Made by a program: the position numbers and the translations under genes | Notes under the pieces: generated by a model | Database searches by the model: none | Told to the model about the DNA's origin: nothing | Seen by the model: the letters and a program-made list of their open reading frames with translations, nothing else | Part shown: piece by piece, positions 1 through 8,027 of the stretch | Layout: every line of letters begins with the position of its first letter | Numbering within the stretch: position 1 is the stretch's first letter | Source of the DNA: DASXRA01 sp036506155 | GTDB taxonomy: Bacteria > Actinomycetota > Actinomycetes > Mycobacteriales > Jatrophihabitantaceae | Assembly: GCA_036506155.1 (NCBI GenBank) | Contig: DASXSF010000036.1 | Coordinates: 1 to 44,284 of the forward strand | Direction of reading: 5' to 3' | Length of the DNA stretch: 44,284 bases

Positions 1-2
1 GT

Positions 3-314
3 GCGTTAATCAACGGATTCCTCAGGGTGACGATTCCAGGATCTCCCGAGCGACGCGGTGGAATGAACGATGCGAAGTCCGACGAGAACGCCGTGATCTT
101 CACGAAGAATCACGCCGACGAGTTTGCTGCTGTCCAGACCTACATCGAGACGTACATCGGCAACCGCATGGCGGCGCAGAACCAACCGCAGCAGGTGATC
201 CACGACGCGGCCCCTGACGTAGCGGACCAGATCCGGAAGCTCGCCTCCCTCCGCGACGAAGGGATCCTTACCGAGGAGGAGTTCCAGACGAAGAAGGCTG
301 CTCTCCTCGCGTGA
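3..314 (+). CDS. C-terminal part of a SHOCT-domain protein (5' end outside window)
   Basis: The reading frame is open to the first bases of the window, so the GTG at 27 is probably not the true start. The visible part reads as a beta-strand-rich region (GFLRVTIPGSPERRGG, then DENAVIFTKNHADEF) like the end of the PH-like DUF4429 fold. It is followed by a linker and a C-terminal SHOCT motif of about 30 residues (IRKLASLRDEGILTEEEF then KKAALLA). SHOCT is a short two-helix oligomerisation or anchoring domain that commonly ends such proteins. The cellular role is unknown. The domain calls rest on recognised motifs; the SHOCT end is the surest part. Confidence 0.75.
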   Translation, partial: ALINGFLRVTIPGSPERRGGMNDAKSDENAVIFTKNHADEFAAVQTYIETYIGNRMAAQNQPQQVIHDAAPDVADQIRKLASLRDEGILTEEEFQTKKAALLA

Positions 315-647
315 GGTTGCTGGTCGACGTCTTAGGGCTGGGGCTCCGCCGCAGAACCGGTCCGAACGATCGCAAGACCGACTGACGAATCACAAGATCG
401 CTGGGCAACGTGCCCAGCCACGATCACGCTCGCGAGCGTCAGCCGCCCCGGCCGGTGGCGGTCTACTGCGCAAAACGCTTGACACGTCAACCAGGCTCGG
501 CCCCGAGCGCGGGCCTTCAGCCCGCACCGACCCGGCCGAAGCCGGGTTCGCGGGACGCGTCAAGCATGCGGTAGCCCGCCGAAGCGCCGGCCATTCACCG
601 CTGCCGGGTGGCAGACAGTCTGGCAGACTTCCGCCCACCTAGACCCG
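315..647. other. Non-coding stretch with several hairpins
   Basis: I see no convincing gene here. It holds a GC-rich hairpin at 400-418 (GCTGGGCA / TGCCCAGC, 3-nt loop) that could end transcription of the SHOCT gene, though no T-tract follows. It also holds a 14-bp perfect palindrome at 426-439 (ACGCTCGCGAGCGT) and two more hairpins at 509-525 (GCGGG / CCCGC) and 531-546 (CCCGGC / GCCGGG around CGAA). Reading frames across it have low-complexity Arg/Pro/Ala composition typical of shadow frames. Confidence 0.5.
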
Positions 648-747
648 CCTACACGCGCCTACGGGAGCATCCGGCCGGGCCGGAATCGCCTGCCAGATAG
701 CCACATATGCCTACACGGGCCTACACGGGCCTACACGCGCCTACGGG
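648..747. repeat. Tandem and spaced CCTACACGGG-type repeats
   Basis: An 18-bp sequence, CCTACACGCGCCTACGGG, occurs exactly at 648-665 and again at 730-747. The second copy is preceded by two head-to-tail 10-bp units CCTACACGGG at 710-719 and 720-729, making a run of four units. The array lies about 50 bp upstream of the universal stress protein gene. It could be a simple sequence array or a multi-site regulatory element; nothing in the sequence decides between them. Confidence 0.8.
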
Positions 748-798
748 CCAGGTTGTGACAGCATCACACGCCAACGGGCATGATTGCCGGAAGGGCAG

Positions 799-1254
799 AT
801 GGAAGCGGAACCTGCGATGTACGAGCTCGGCACCGACGGCCCGGCATTGATCCTCGTCGCAGTCGACGGCTCCGAGACGTCGATGCGGGCAGGCGCGTAC
901 GCCGCCGGGATGGCCCGCCGCCAGGGCGCCAAGATCGTGTGCGTGTACGTCGGCCAGATCGCCGGCATCGCGGCCAGCGTACCGGCCGCGGTTGGCGCGT
1001 TGATCCAGATGCACGACAGCATCGCGCGCAGCTTGCGCGAGCAGATCGCCGAGCGGGCTCCCGAGACCGGCGTCGACGTGACGTTCGTCGAGCGGCGCGG
1101 CGATCCGTACACCGAGATCGTCCGGCTCGCCGACGAGATGCGCGTCGACGCGGTCGTCGTGGGCCGTTCGGCGCAGCGGGGCCACCGGTTCATGGGCTCG
1201 CTCGCGGTCCGCCTCGTGCGGGATGCGCGGTGGCCCGTCACCGTGGTCCCGTAG
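799..1254 (+). CDS. Universal stress protein (UspA family)
   Basis: A single Usp domain of about 145 residues. The N-terminal strand and loop ILVAVDGSETS, the internal VVVGRSAQRGHRFMGS segment and the terminal RWPVTVVP strand are family hallmarks. The nucleotide-loop motif is short (G-x5-G-x4-G-S rather than the G-x2-G-x9-G-S of ATP-binding members), so this may be a non-ATP-binding type. That is inference. The start is uncertain: ATG 799 has GGAAGGG only 3 nt upstream, ATG 817 is an alternative, and an in-frame TTG at 784 also exists. Usp proteins are cytoplasmic and usually help survival under starvation or oxygen stress; the exact role here is unknown. It sits alone between the repeat array and the metE riboswitch. 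Confidence 0.88.
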   Translation: MEAEPAMYELGTDGPALILVAVDGSETSMRAGAYAAGMARRQGAKIVCVYVGQIAGIAASVPAAVGALIQMHDSIARSLREQIAERAPETGVDVTFVERRGDPYTEIVRLADEMRVDAVVVGRSAQRGHRFMGSLAVRLVRDARWPVTVVP

Positions 1255-1261
1255 CATTCCC

Positions 1262-1440
1262 GATGCGGCTGGTTCGGGGCTGATGCCTCGGAGCAAGAGG
1301 GAACCCGGTGCGAATCCGGGACTGCCTCGCAGCGGTGAGTGGGAACGACCGCCGTCATGACAGCACTGGGTACGCCTGGGAAGCGACGGCCAGTAGGAGC
1401 GAGTTGGCCGCCCACGAGTCCGAAGACCTGCGAGCCGTCC
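1262..1440 (+). promoter_or_regulatory. Cobalamin (B12) riboswitch upstream of metE
   Basis: The conserved core of the adenosylcobalamin riboswitch is plain. GAGGGAACCCGGTGCGAATC begins at 1297 and is followed by CGGGACTGCC, then CGCAGCGGTGAGTGGGAA from 1328, and the B12-box arm GGCCAGTAGGAGCGAG with GCCCACGAGTCCGAAGACCT ending about 1429. A downstream hairpin, CCACGCG at 1439-1445 pairing with CGCGTGG at 1454-1460, precedes the metE ribosome-binding site (AAGGAG, 1478-1483). There is no T-tract, so control of translation is more likely than termination. Known logic: cobalamin binding shuts off the B12-independent methionine synthase. Exact ends are approximate. Confidence 0.95.
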
Positions 1441-1489
1441 ACGCGGCGACCGTCGCGTGGCAGCCACCGGACTCGCGAAGGAGAGCTCC

Positions 1490-3706
1490 GTGAGCAGATC
1501 GACCCTTTCCGGCTACCCGCGACAAGGTCCGAACCGCGAGCTGAAGAAGCTGCTCGAGCAGCACTGGGCCGGGACGTTGCCCGCAGCCGAATTGCAGGCG
1601 GCAGCCGCCCGGCTGCGGGCGCAACGGCTGTTCGAGATGCGGGCGGCGGACATCGACGATGTCTGCAGCAACGACTTTTCCCTGTACGACCACGTCCTCG
1701 ACACGGCGTGGATGCTCGGAGCGATACCACCCCGGCACCGACACGCCGACCCGCTGACGTCTTATTTCGCGATGGCGCGCGGCACCCCGGAGGCGGCGCC
1801 GTTGGAGATGACGAAGTGGTTCGACACGAACTACCACTACCTGGTCCCGGAGCTCCGCCCTGACACGCAGTTCCGCGCCGATGCCGGCAAGCCGGTCGGT
1901 GCGTTTCGCGAGGCGGCAGACCTCGGTATCGTCACCCGGCCGGTGCTGCTCGGTCCGGTCACGTTCCTGCTGCTCTCGAAGTCCACGGTGGATGGTTTCC
2001 AGCCGCTCTCCCTGCTGGACGGCCTGGTCCCGGTGTACGAGGACGTGCTGGCGCAACTGGCCGACGCGGGCGCCGAATGGGTGCAGCTCGACGAGCCGGC
2101 GCTGGTCCAGGACCAGCCCGACGCCGTGCTCGATGCCGTCGAGCGCACCTACCATGCGCTCGCGTCCGGTAGACCGAAGCTGCTCGTGGCCTCGTATTTC
2201 GGACCGCTCGGCGAGGCACTGCCGGTGCTCGCCCATACGCCGGTGGACGGCTTGGCCGTCGACCTGACCGTACCGCAACGTATCGAACCGTTGCCCGGAA
2301 AGCGGCTCGTAGCCGGCGTCGTCGACGGGCGCAATGTGTGGGCCAACGACCTGGAACGCTCGCTGGACCTCCTGGAACGCCTCGGCGACGTCGACGTCGC
2401 ACCGTCGTGCTCGCTGCTGCACGTACCGCTGGACGTGACCGTCGAGGACACTCCGGTCGCGCGCTGGCTGGCGTTCGCCCGGCAGAAGCTGCACGAGGTG
2501 GTGCTACTGGCGCGGGGGCTGCGCGAAGGGCGCGACGCGATCGCCGACGAACTCGCCGAGAGCCGGGCGCGCGTGCTCGAGCGTGCAGGCTCGCCGAGGG
2601 TGCGCGACGAGGCCGTGCGGGCACGAGTCGCCGCCGTGACCCCAGCCCACCGAAAGCGGCGAAGTGCCTACGAGCGCCGGCGCGAGGCGCAGCAGCGCCG
2701 GCTCGGCCTGCCACTGCTGCCGACGACGACGATCGGCTCGTACCCGCAGACCCGTGAGCTGCGCCGCGCCCGCGCCGACAGCGCCGCCGGGCGGATTACG
2801 GAGGAGGCCTATCGCGCCGTGATGGCGCAGGAGATCAAGGACGTCATCGCGCGCCAGGAGGCGCTGGGCCTGGACGTCTTGGTGCACGGCGAACCCGAAC
2901 GCAACGACATGGTGCAGTACTTCGCCGAACAGCTGAGCGGGTTCGTGACCACTCGGCACGGTTGGGTGCAGTCTTACGGCAGCCGCTACGTGCGCCCACC
3001 GATCCTCGTCGGCGACGTGTCCCGGCCGGCACCGATGACGGTCGAGTGGGCGCGCTTCGCGCAACAGCAGACGTCTCGTCCCGTCAAGGGAATGCTCACC
3101 GGCCCGGTGACCATGCTTGCGTGGTCGTTCGTCCGTGACGACCAGCCGCTCTCTGACACGGCGCGGCAGGTTGCGCTGGCACTGCGTGACGAGGTGGCCG
3201 ATCTGGAGGCGGCGGGTATCGCGATCGTCCAGGTGGACGAGCCGGCGCTGCGTGAGTCGCTGCCACTGCGCAGAACGGCGCAGCCGGAGTACCTGCGATG
3301 GGCGGTGGACGCGTTCCGCCTCGCGACCGGCGGCGCCGCCGACGACACCCAGATCCACACGCACATGTGCTACGCCGAGTTCGGCGACGTCCTGGACGCG
3401 ATCACCGCAACGGACGCGGACGTGGTCAGCCTGGAGGCCGCGCGCTCCGGCATGGCGATCGTGCGCGATCTTGCGCGGGCGAGCTATGCGCGCGAGGTCG
3501 GCCCGGGCGTGTGGGACATCCATTCGCCGCGCGTCCCGTCGTCCGACGAGCTCGCCGAACTACTGCGCATGGCGCTCGGCGCCCTGCCGGCCGAGCGACT
3601 GTGGGTGAACCCCGACTGCGGCCTCAAGACGCGTGGCTACACGGAGGTGCTGCCGGCTCTGGCGAACCTCGTCGCGGCAGCACGGGCGGTCCGGGCAACT
3701 ATCTAA
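1490..3706 (+). CDS. metE: Cobalamin-independent methionine synthase MetE
   Basis: Transfers a methyl group from 5-methyltetrahydropteroyltri-L-glutamate to homocysteine, the last step of methionine synthesis, in the cytoplasm. At 738 residues it is close to the usual 750-760. The zinc ligands are all present: His625 and Cys627 in IHTHMCYAEF, Glu649 in SLEAARSG and Cys710 in WVNPDCGLKTRG. Their spacings (22 and 83 residues from the first Cys) equal those of E. coli MetE. The N-terminal half (GYPRQGPNRELKKLLE) and the second barrel start (TTTIGSYPQT) are also typical. The GTG at 1490 is chosen because AAGGAG lies 6 nt upstream; the in-frame GTG at 1457 lacks a site. It is controlled by the B12 riboswitch immediately upstream, which implies that the host has cobalamin and a MetH elsewhere. 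Confidence 0.97.
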   Translation: MSRSTLSGYPRQGPNRELKKLLEQHWAGTLPAAELQAAAARLRAQRLFEMRAADIDDVCSNDFSLYDHVLDTAWMLGAIPPRHRHADPLTSYFAMARGTPEAAPLEMTKWFDTNYHYLVPELRPDTQFRADAGKPVGAFREAADLGIVTRPVLLGPVTFLLLSKSTVDGFQPLSLLDGLVPVYEDVLAQLADAGAEWVQLDEPALVQDQPDAVLDAVERTYHALASGRPKLLVASYFGPLGEALPVLAHTPVDGLAVDLTVPQRIEPLPGKRLVAGVVDGRNVWANDLERSLDLLERLGDVDVAPSCSLLHVPLDVTVEDTPVARWLAFARQKLHEVVLLARGLREGRDAIADELAESRARVLERAGSPRVRDEAVRARVAAVTPAHRKRRSAYERRREAQQRRLGLPLLPTTTIGSYPQTRELRRARADSAAGRITEEAYRAVMAQEIKDVIARQEALGLDVLVHGEPERNDMVQYFAEQLSGFVTTRHGWVQSYGSRYVRPPILVGDVSRPAPMTVEWARFAQQQTSRPVKGMLTGPVTMLAWSFVRDDQPLSDTARQVALALRDEVADLEAAGIAIVQVDEPALRESLPLRRTAQPEYLRWAVDAFRLATGGAADDTQIHTHMCYAEFGDVLDAITATDADVVSLEAARSGMAIVRDLARASYAREVGPGVWDIHSPRVPSSDELAELLRMALGALPAERLWVNPDCGLKTRGYTEVLPALANLVAAARAVRATI

Positions 3707-3770
3707 TCCGGCCGGGCCGCACTTCTTGTGGCTAATTGCCACCGCGGGGCACACGCGCTCATCGCCAAGA

Positions 3771-3782
3771 GACAACGTTGTC
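3771..3782. promoter_or_regulatory. Candidate LacI-family operator
   Basis: GACAACGTTGTC is a perfect 12-bp palindrome with a central CG, the pattern bound by many LacI/GalR regulators. It lies about 70 bp upstream of the LacI-type gene starting at 3853, so autoregulation is the simplest reading. The link to that protein is inference. Confidence 0.55.
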
Positions 3783-3852
3783 GGTACGCTGCGTGGCCTA
3801 TGCTGCCAGCGTGCCGGACGCTAGCAGCCGACGATCGGGATAACGATGTCAT

Positions 3853-4875
3853 ATGGCTACTGATCGGGCCGTACCCAGCCGACCGACGCTACGGCAGGTA
3901 GCGGCGCTGTCCGGCGTGAGCTTGAAGACGGCATCACGGGTGATGAATGGCGAGCAGTACGTCGCCGAGGCGACTGCCACGAAGGTGCGCGCCGCAGCGG
4001 CGCAGCTCGGCTTTCGGCGCAATACGATCGCTCGCGAGCTGCGATCGGGGGCGCGGTCGTCGTCGGTCGGGCTGATCATCGGCGACCTGGCCAATCCGTT
4101 CTATTCGCGGATCGCACGTGGCGCCGAGCGCCGGCTGCGTCCTGGCGGCCTACAGCTCATTTCCGCGAGCACCGAGGAGGACCCCGAGCTCGAGCACGTC
4201 CTCGTCTCGGACATGCTCGAACGACGGGTCAGTGCGTTGCTGATCGTGACGAGTGGCAGCGACCACGGTTATCTTGATGCCGAGCGTCGCCTCGGCCTGC
4301 CGGTCGCGTTCCTGGACCGGCCACCCGAGGACATCGTCGCCGACACGATCCTGCTCGACAATGTCAGCGGCGTGCGCCAAGCCGTGGAGCACCTGCTGCA
4401 ACAAAAGCATCGCCGCATCGGCCTGGTCGGCGACCTGAGCCGGCTCGAGACGCACCGCGAACGTATCGCCGCGTTCGAGAAGGTCATGACCGAGGCAGGC
4501 ATCGGTAACTGGCAGAAGTACGTGCGTGCCGAATCGCACGACATCGAGACCGCCAGGCACGCGGTAGCCGATCTGCTCGCGCTGAAGCCGCCGCCCACGG
4601 CGTTGTTCACCACGAACAACCGCATCACGATCGGCGCGCTGCGCGCCCTGCGCGGACGCGACGACCCGCCGGCGCTCGTCGGCTTCGACGACTTCGACCT
4701 GGCCGACCTGCTGGACGTCACGGTCATTGCGCACGACCCGGAGCGGATGGGCGAGCTCGGCGCCGAGCTCGTGCTCAGCCGCCTCAGCGGTGACGAGCAG
4801 CCGGCGCGCCGGATGCTGCTGCCGACCCGGCTAGTGGCGCGCGGCTCCGGAGAGCGGCCGGCGCGCCGCCGCTGA
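3853..4875 (+). CDS. LacI/GalR-family transcriptional regulator
   Basis: A 340-residue repressor. Residues 11-60 form the LacI helix-turn-helix and hinge (PTLRQVAALSGVSLKTASRV, then NTIARELRSGAR). A periplasmic-binding-protein-like sensor follows (SVGLIIGDLANPFYSRIARG; AVEHLLQQKHRRIGLVGD; PTALFTTNNRITIGALRAL; LVGFDDFDLADLL), ending in LLPTRLVARGSG. An in-frame TAA at 3841 forces the ATG at 3853. Such proteins bind palindromic CG-centred operators and respond to sugars or nucleosides; the ligand is unknown. No sugar-utilisation operon is adjacent, so the target may be distant or the gene itself through the palindrome at 3771. It runs convergent with the DUF309 gene 17 bp away. Confidence 0.93.
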   Translation: MATDRAVPSRPTLRQVAALSGVSLKTASRVMNGEQYVAEATATKVRAAAAQLGFRRNTIARELRSGARSSSVGLIIGDLANPFYSRIARGAERRLRPGGLQLISASTEEDPELEHVLVSDMLERRVSALLIVTSGSDHGYLDAERRLGLPVAFLDRPPEDIVADTILLDNVSGVRQAVEHLLQQKHRRIGLVGDLSRLETHRERIAAFEKVMTEAGIGNWQKYVRAESHDIETARHAVADLLALKPPPTALFTTNNRITIGALRALRGRDDPPALVGFDDFDLADLLDVTVIAHDPERMGELGAELVLSRLSGDEQPARRMLLPTRLVARGSGERPARRR

Positions 4876-4892
4876 CCCGCTGGGCGCCCGGG

Positions 4893-5330
4893 TTACCCGC
4901 TGCGGCGCAGGCTGGGTGCGCCGGCCCCGCCGCCGTGTGCCCAGGCGATGAGTCCGGCCACGTCCACGCCGTAGGGGTCGCGGCCACGGAACGGCTCGAT
5001 CGCCGTGGCGGCCCGTTCCAGGAGCGCCGCAGCGCCCACCGAGTTGCCGCGCGCCACATGGGTCGCTCCGACGGCGAGCTGCGCCAGGCCTTTCCAGAAC
5101 GGACGCTCTGGCGCGGCGGCCGCCTTCCAGGCGTCCTCGAGCACCTCGTGCGCATGGAACGGCAGTCCCTCGTCGAGCAGCCGCTGCGCCTCGTCGAGCG
5201 CCTCGTCCGGCGTGCGGGCCACCCCCACGGGCTGACGGGACACCCCGGTGGCTCCCCGCGGCAATGGCCGCCCGAGCGCGTCCCGGGGCCGAGCGTTCTG
5301 CGGACGCCCCGCAGCATCACGATCACGCAT
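4893..5330 (-). CDS. DUF309 domain protein
   Basis: 145 residues. The central stretch DEGLPFHAHEVLEDAWK, then FWKGLAQLAVGATHVARGN and GAAALLERA, is the DUF309 helical signature, with the conserved HEVLEDAW motif near residues 61-68. The function of the family is unknown. The first 35 residues are a low-complexity Arg/Pro-rich extension that may be unstructured, so the true start could be further in (for example around the GVARTPDEALDEA segment). The predicted ATG at 5330 lies 44 bp from the start of the divergent DUF2510 gene, so the two may share a promoter region. Confidence 0.8.
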   Translation of the reverse strand: MRDRDAAGRPQNARPRDALGRPLPRGATGVSRQPVGVARTPDEALDEAQRLLDEGLPFHAHEVLEDAWKAAAAPERPFWKGLAQLAVGATHVARGNSVGAAALLERAATAIEPFRGRDPYGVDVAGLIAWAHGGGAGAPSLRRSG

Positions 5331-5374
5331 ATGGACATTGTCCCCGGTTTGACCTGGGTGAAACGATCAACCCC

Positions 5375-7024
5375 ATGGCAAGCCCCGGCTGGTACCCGGA
5401 CCCACAGGACCCGAACTGGCACCAGTACTACGACGGGCACCGCTGGACAGGCGAACGCCGCGCGGTGAATGCACCGTTCCCGCCTAGCGAGCCGCTGCCG
5501 TCATACCAGCCGCAGGCATGGGAGCAGGCGCAGCCCCAGCCGTGGGCGCAGGCGCCGCAACAGCAGCAGCCCTGGGAACGGGGGCCGTGGGCGCAGCCTT
5601 GGGGGCAGCCGCCACCCCGGCGCCGCAGCCGGGTGCCGCTGATCGTCGGGCTGGTCGCCGTGCTCGCGGCAGGCCTGAGCGTCGGCGGTTACCTCCTCTT
5701 CCGGGGCGGGAGCTCGCCGACGTTCACGTTCGACGGCAAGGCGATCGACTCACCGGACAAGCCGCTGCAGCAGACGGCCGCGATCGTGCGGTCGCTCGTA
5801 TCGTCCCGGCACGGCGCGCAGAGCAAGGGCACCCGCTGCTATTACGCCCTGCGCGCCCAGCCGACGCAGGGCGCCGAGAAGAACGACATCGACGACTCGA
5901 TCTGGTGCGGCCCGGTGTTGTTCGTCGACGGCGACCCGGGCAGGCAGTACTTGCGCTTCCCGCTCAACAGCCAGCCGACGAACGGCGACAAGGTCACGCT
6001 GACGCCATCCGGGCAGCCAATCTCGGACGATCCGGAGTCGGTGCCGTCCGGACTCACGCTGAAGCGCCCGGACAATGCGACGCCACCGTCCGGTCGCGGC
6101 GACCTGTCCGTGCCGGCGCCACCACCCGCGGCCGCGAACGCCCTGCTTGCCACTGATGTCGGCACCGAAACCGTTCCCAGCGCCCCGCACGGCGCCATGA
6201 TCGGTTCCATCAACGGTGGTGTCACGCTCACCAGGCTGGGCACCGTCAGGCGTTACGGCAGCGGTGACATCGCGCGATGCGCACCGAGGGGTTCCCAGCT
6301 GATCGCGTTCCGGCTCACCGGCGCCATGGGCGACGACGGAGTGCCGGCCGACCTCAGCAGCCACGCCAAGGTGTCGATCAACGGTGGCGCGGGACGCAGG
6401 CTGCCGAACGCCGACACCGACCAATACCTCGTGGTCGCTGTGCCGAATTCGGCCCGGTCCGTCGAACTGGTGCTCAACGACGGCGGGTACCAGCAAACGC
6501 TGTCGCTGCTGTCCGGCAAGCCCGGCTCCCGCAACATCAAGGTACTTGCCCGCTCGCACCGGCACAGCGACGTTCGCAGGAAGGGCAGCGTCCGGTTCAC
6601 GTTCTCGCAGGCGGTCGGATTTCCTGACGGCAGCAGCGGCACGAGCCAGGCCGGCACGTTCACCGTCGACGGCGCCACGCTGGCGTTCAGCCTGCCGACC
6701 AAGCACGTGAAGGCGAGCAGCACGAGTAAAGCCCTGCTGTATATCGAGGCCATGTACAAGGTGCCGCAGAGCCCGGGCCGCAACTTCGGCTTCCCGCCCG
6801 AGACGATGACCTTCACACCCGCGCGCGGGGCACCGATCAGGGCCCGTAACGTCGCGACCAGCGCTGACCTGGTCTATGACATCTTCGAGGTGCCGGCGGA
6901 CCTGACCTCCGGGACCCTCCACATCGCCGGGTCCTTCACCGAGAAATTCGTCAATTCGAGCAGCTCGTACACGACCGCGGTCGCGACACCGATCACCGTG
7001 CCGGTCACGTTTCGGGCGGGGTGA
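5375..7024 (+). CDS. DUF2510-domain membrane-anchored protein
   Basis: 549 residues. The N-terminus MASPGWYPDPQDPNWHQYYD with DGHRWTGERR is a DUF2510 motif, a short Trp-rich actinobacterial domain found at the cytoplasmic face of membrane proteins. It is followed by a Gln/Pro/Trp-rich linker (about residues 35-85), one transmembrane helix (VPLIVGLVAVLAAGLSVGGY, roughly 88-108) and a large extracytoplasmic part. That part has predicted beta-rich segments and no enzymatic motif I recognise. The ATG at 5375 is chosen because it begins the DUF2510 motif; upstream in-frame sequence overlaps the divergent DUF309 gene. The 3' end overlaps the convergent oxidoreductase gene by 20 bp. The function is unknown. 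Confidence 0.85.
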   Translation: MASPGWYPDPQDPNWHQYYDGHRWTGERRAVNAPFPPSEPLPSYQPQAWEQAQPQPWAQAPQQQQPWERGPWAQPWGQPPPRRRSRVPLIVGLVAVLAAGLSVGGYLLFRGGSSPTFTFDGKAIDSPDKPLQQTAAIVRSLVSSRHGAQSKGTRCYYALRAQPTQGAEKNDIDDSIWCGPVLFVDGDPGRQYLRFPLNSQPTNGDKVTLTPSGQPISDDPESVPSGLTLKRPDNATPPSGRGDLSVPAPPPAAANALLATDVGTETVPSAPHGAMIGSINGGVTLTRLGTVRRYGSGDIARCAPRGSQLIAFRLTGAMGDDGVPADLSSHAKVSINGGAGRRLPNADTDQYLVVAVPNSARSVELVLNDGGYQQTLSLLSGKPGSRNIKVLARSHRHSDVRRKGSVRFTFSQAVGFPDGSSGTSQAGTFTVDGATLAFSLPTKHVKASSTSKALLYIEAMYKVPQSPGRNFGFPPETMTFTPARGAPIRARNVATSADLVYDIFEVPADLTSGTLHIAGSFTEKFVNSSSSYTTAVATPITVPVTFRAG

Positions 7025-8018
7025 AGCGTGGTCTGGGCTCGAAACCGGCAGCGCGGTAGCACTGGTCGATGAGCTGCATTGAGGCTACCGCGTCGTCCGC
7101 GTCGATGGGCAGCGGCTCGTCCTCGCGCAACCGGGCGGTGAACGCCTCGAGCTGATATGTGTAGGACGGGCGGGTACCCAGCTGCTCGACCCGCTCGCCG
7201 GCGGGTGTGGCGACGAAGATCCGATCATCCCGCTGCGGCAGTACGAAGTTGGCGGCGGTGGCCACGCCGCGGCTGCCGACGATCCGGCAGGTCATCCGCT
7301 CGAAATCGCCGGCCATATTGCATCGTGCCGAGCCCGTCGCCCCGTCGGGAAATTCCAGGTCGACGTCCAGCCACTCGTCGACGCCGGGCTTGCCTTCGCG
7401 CGCCTCGCCGCGCGCGGCGACGAGCGTCGGCTCGCCGCCGCCCCACGGGGCCAGCGTGCGATGTGCGTGAAGCGCATAACAGCCGAGGTCCATCAGCGCG
7501 CCGCCGGCCAGCGGCAGCGACCAGCGCGGATCCTCGTCGTCGGGTGCCGGTATGACCATGACCGCCTCGACGCGCTCCAGGTCACCCATCTCACCCGAGT
7601 CCAGCAGCTCGAGCATGCGCTGCATCACCGGATGGAACACGTAGTGGAAGCCCTCGAGCACAACGACACCGGCCTTTTCGGCGGCGTCGCGTACCTCGGC
7701 GGCTTCCTCGGCGTTGCTGGCGAACGGCTTCTCGGACAGGACGTGCTTGCCGGCCTGAACGGCGGCGAGGTTCCAAGGGCCGTGCAGCCCGTTCGCCAGC
7801 GGGTTGTAGATCGCCTCGACCTCGGGGTCGGCGATGACATCGGCGTATGAGCCGTGCACGTGCTCAACGCCGTGCTCCTCGGCGAAGGCCTCTGCCCGGG
7901 TGCGATCACGCGCGGCGACGGCGACCAGCCGGGAGCCGGTGTCCCGGGCCGGTGCGACGATGGCGCGCTCCGAGATGCGGGCCGCGCCGAGGATTCCCAG
8001 GCGAAGGGGTTCGCTCAT
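7005..8018 (-). CDS. Gfo/Idh/MocA-family oxidoreductase
   Basis: 337 residues. An N-terminal Rossmann fold opens with LRLGILGAARISERAIV and continues with the family motif GKHVLSEKPFASN (Glu-Lys-Pro, lysine likely catalytic). The C-terminal alpha/beta domain contains GGALMDLGCYALHAHR, where the conserved D-x-G-x-Y-x2-H pattern is seen. Members oxidise or reduce sugars, inositols or similar alcohols with NAD(P). The substrate cannot be told from the sequence. It starts only 9 bp after the stop of the NCS1 permease on the same strand, so the two are probably co-transcribed. Confidence 0.93.
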   Translation of the reverse strand: MSEPLRLGILGAARISERAIVAPARDTGSRLVAVAARDRTRAEAFAEEHGVEHVHGSYADVIADPEVEAIYNPLANGLHGPWNLAAVQAGKHVLSEKPFASNAEEAAEVRDAAEKAGVVVLEGFHYVFHPVMQRMLELLDSGEMGDLERVEAVMVIPAPDDEDPRWSLPLAGGALMDLGCYALHAHRTLAPWGGGEPTLVAARGEAREGKPGVDEWLDVDLEFPDGATGSARCNMAGDFERMTCRIVGSRGVATAANFVLPQRDDRIFVATPAGERVEQLGTRPSYTYQLEAFTARLREDEPLPIDADDAVASMQLIDQCYRAAGFEPRPRFTPPET

Positions 8019-8027
8019 GCGGGCACC

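Noticed and set aside
426..439. Palindrome ACGCTCGCGAGCGT as an attachment site
   Set aside because: There is no integrase, no second copy and no tRNA nearby. A GC-rich palindrome of this length is expected by chance now and then in such DNA.
709..747. CRISPR array at the tandem repeats
   Set aside because: Units are 10 bp with no spacers, far below CRISPR repeat length, and no cas genes are present.
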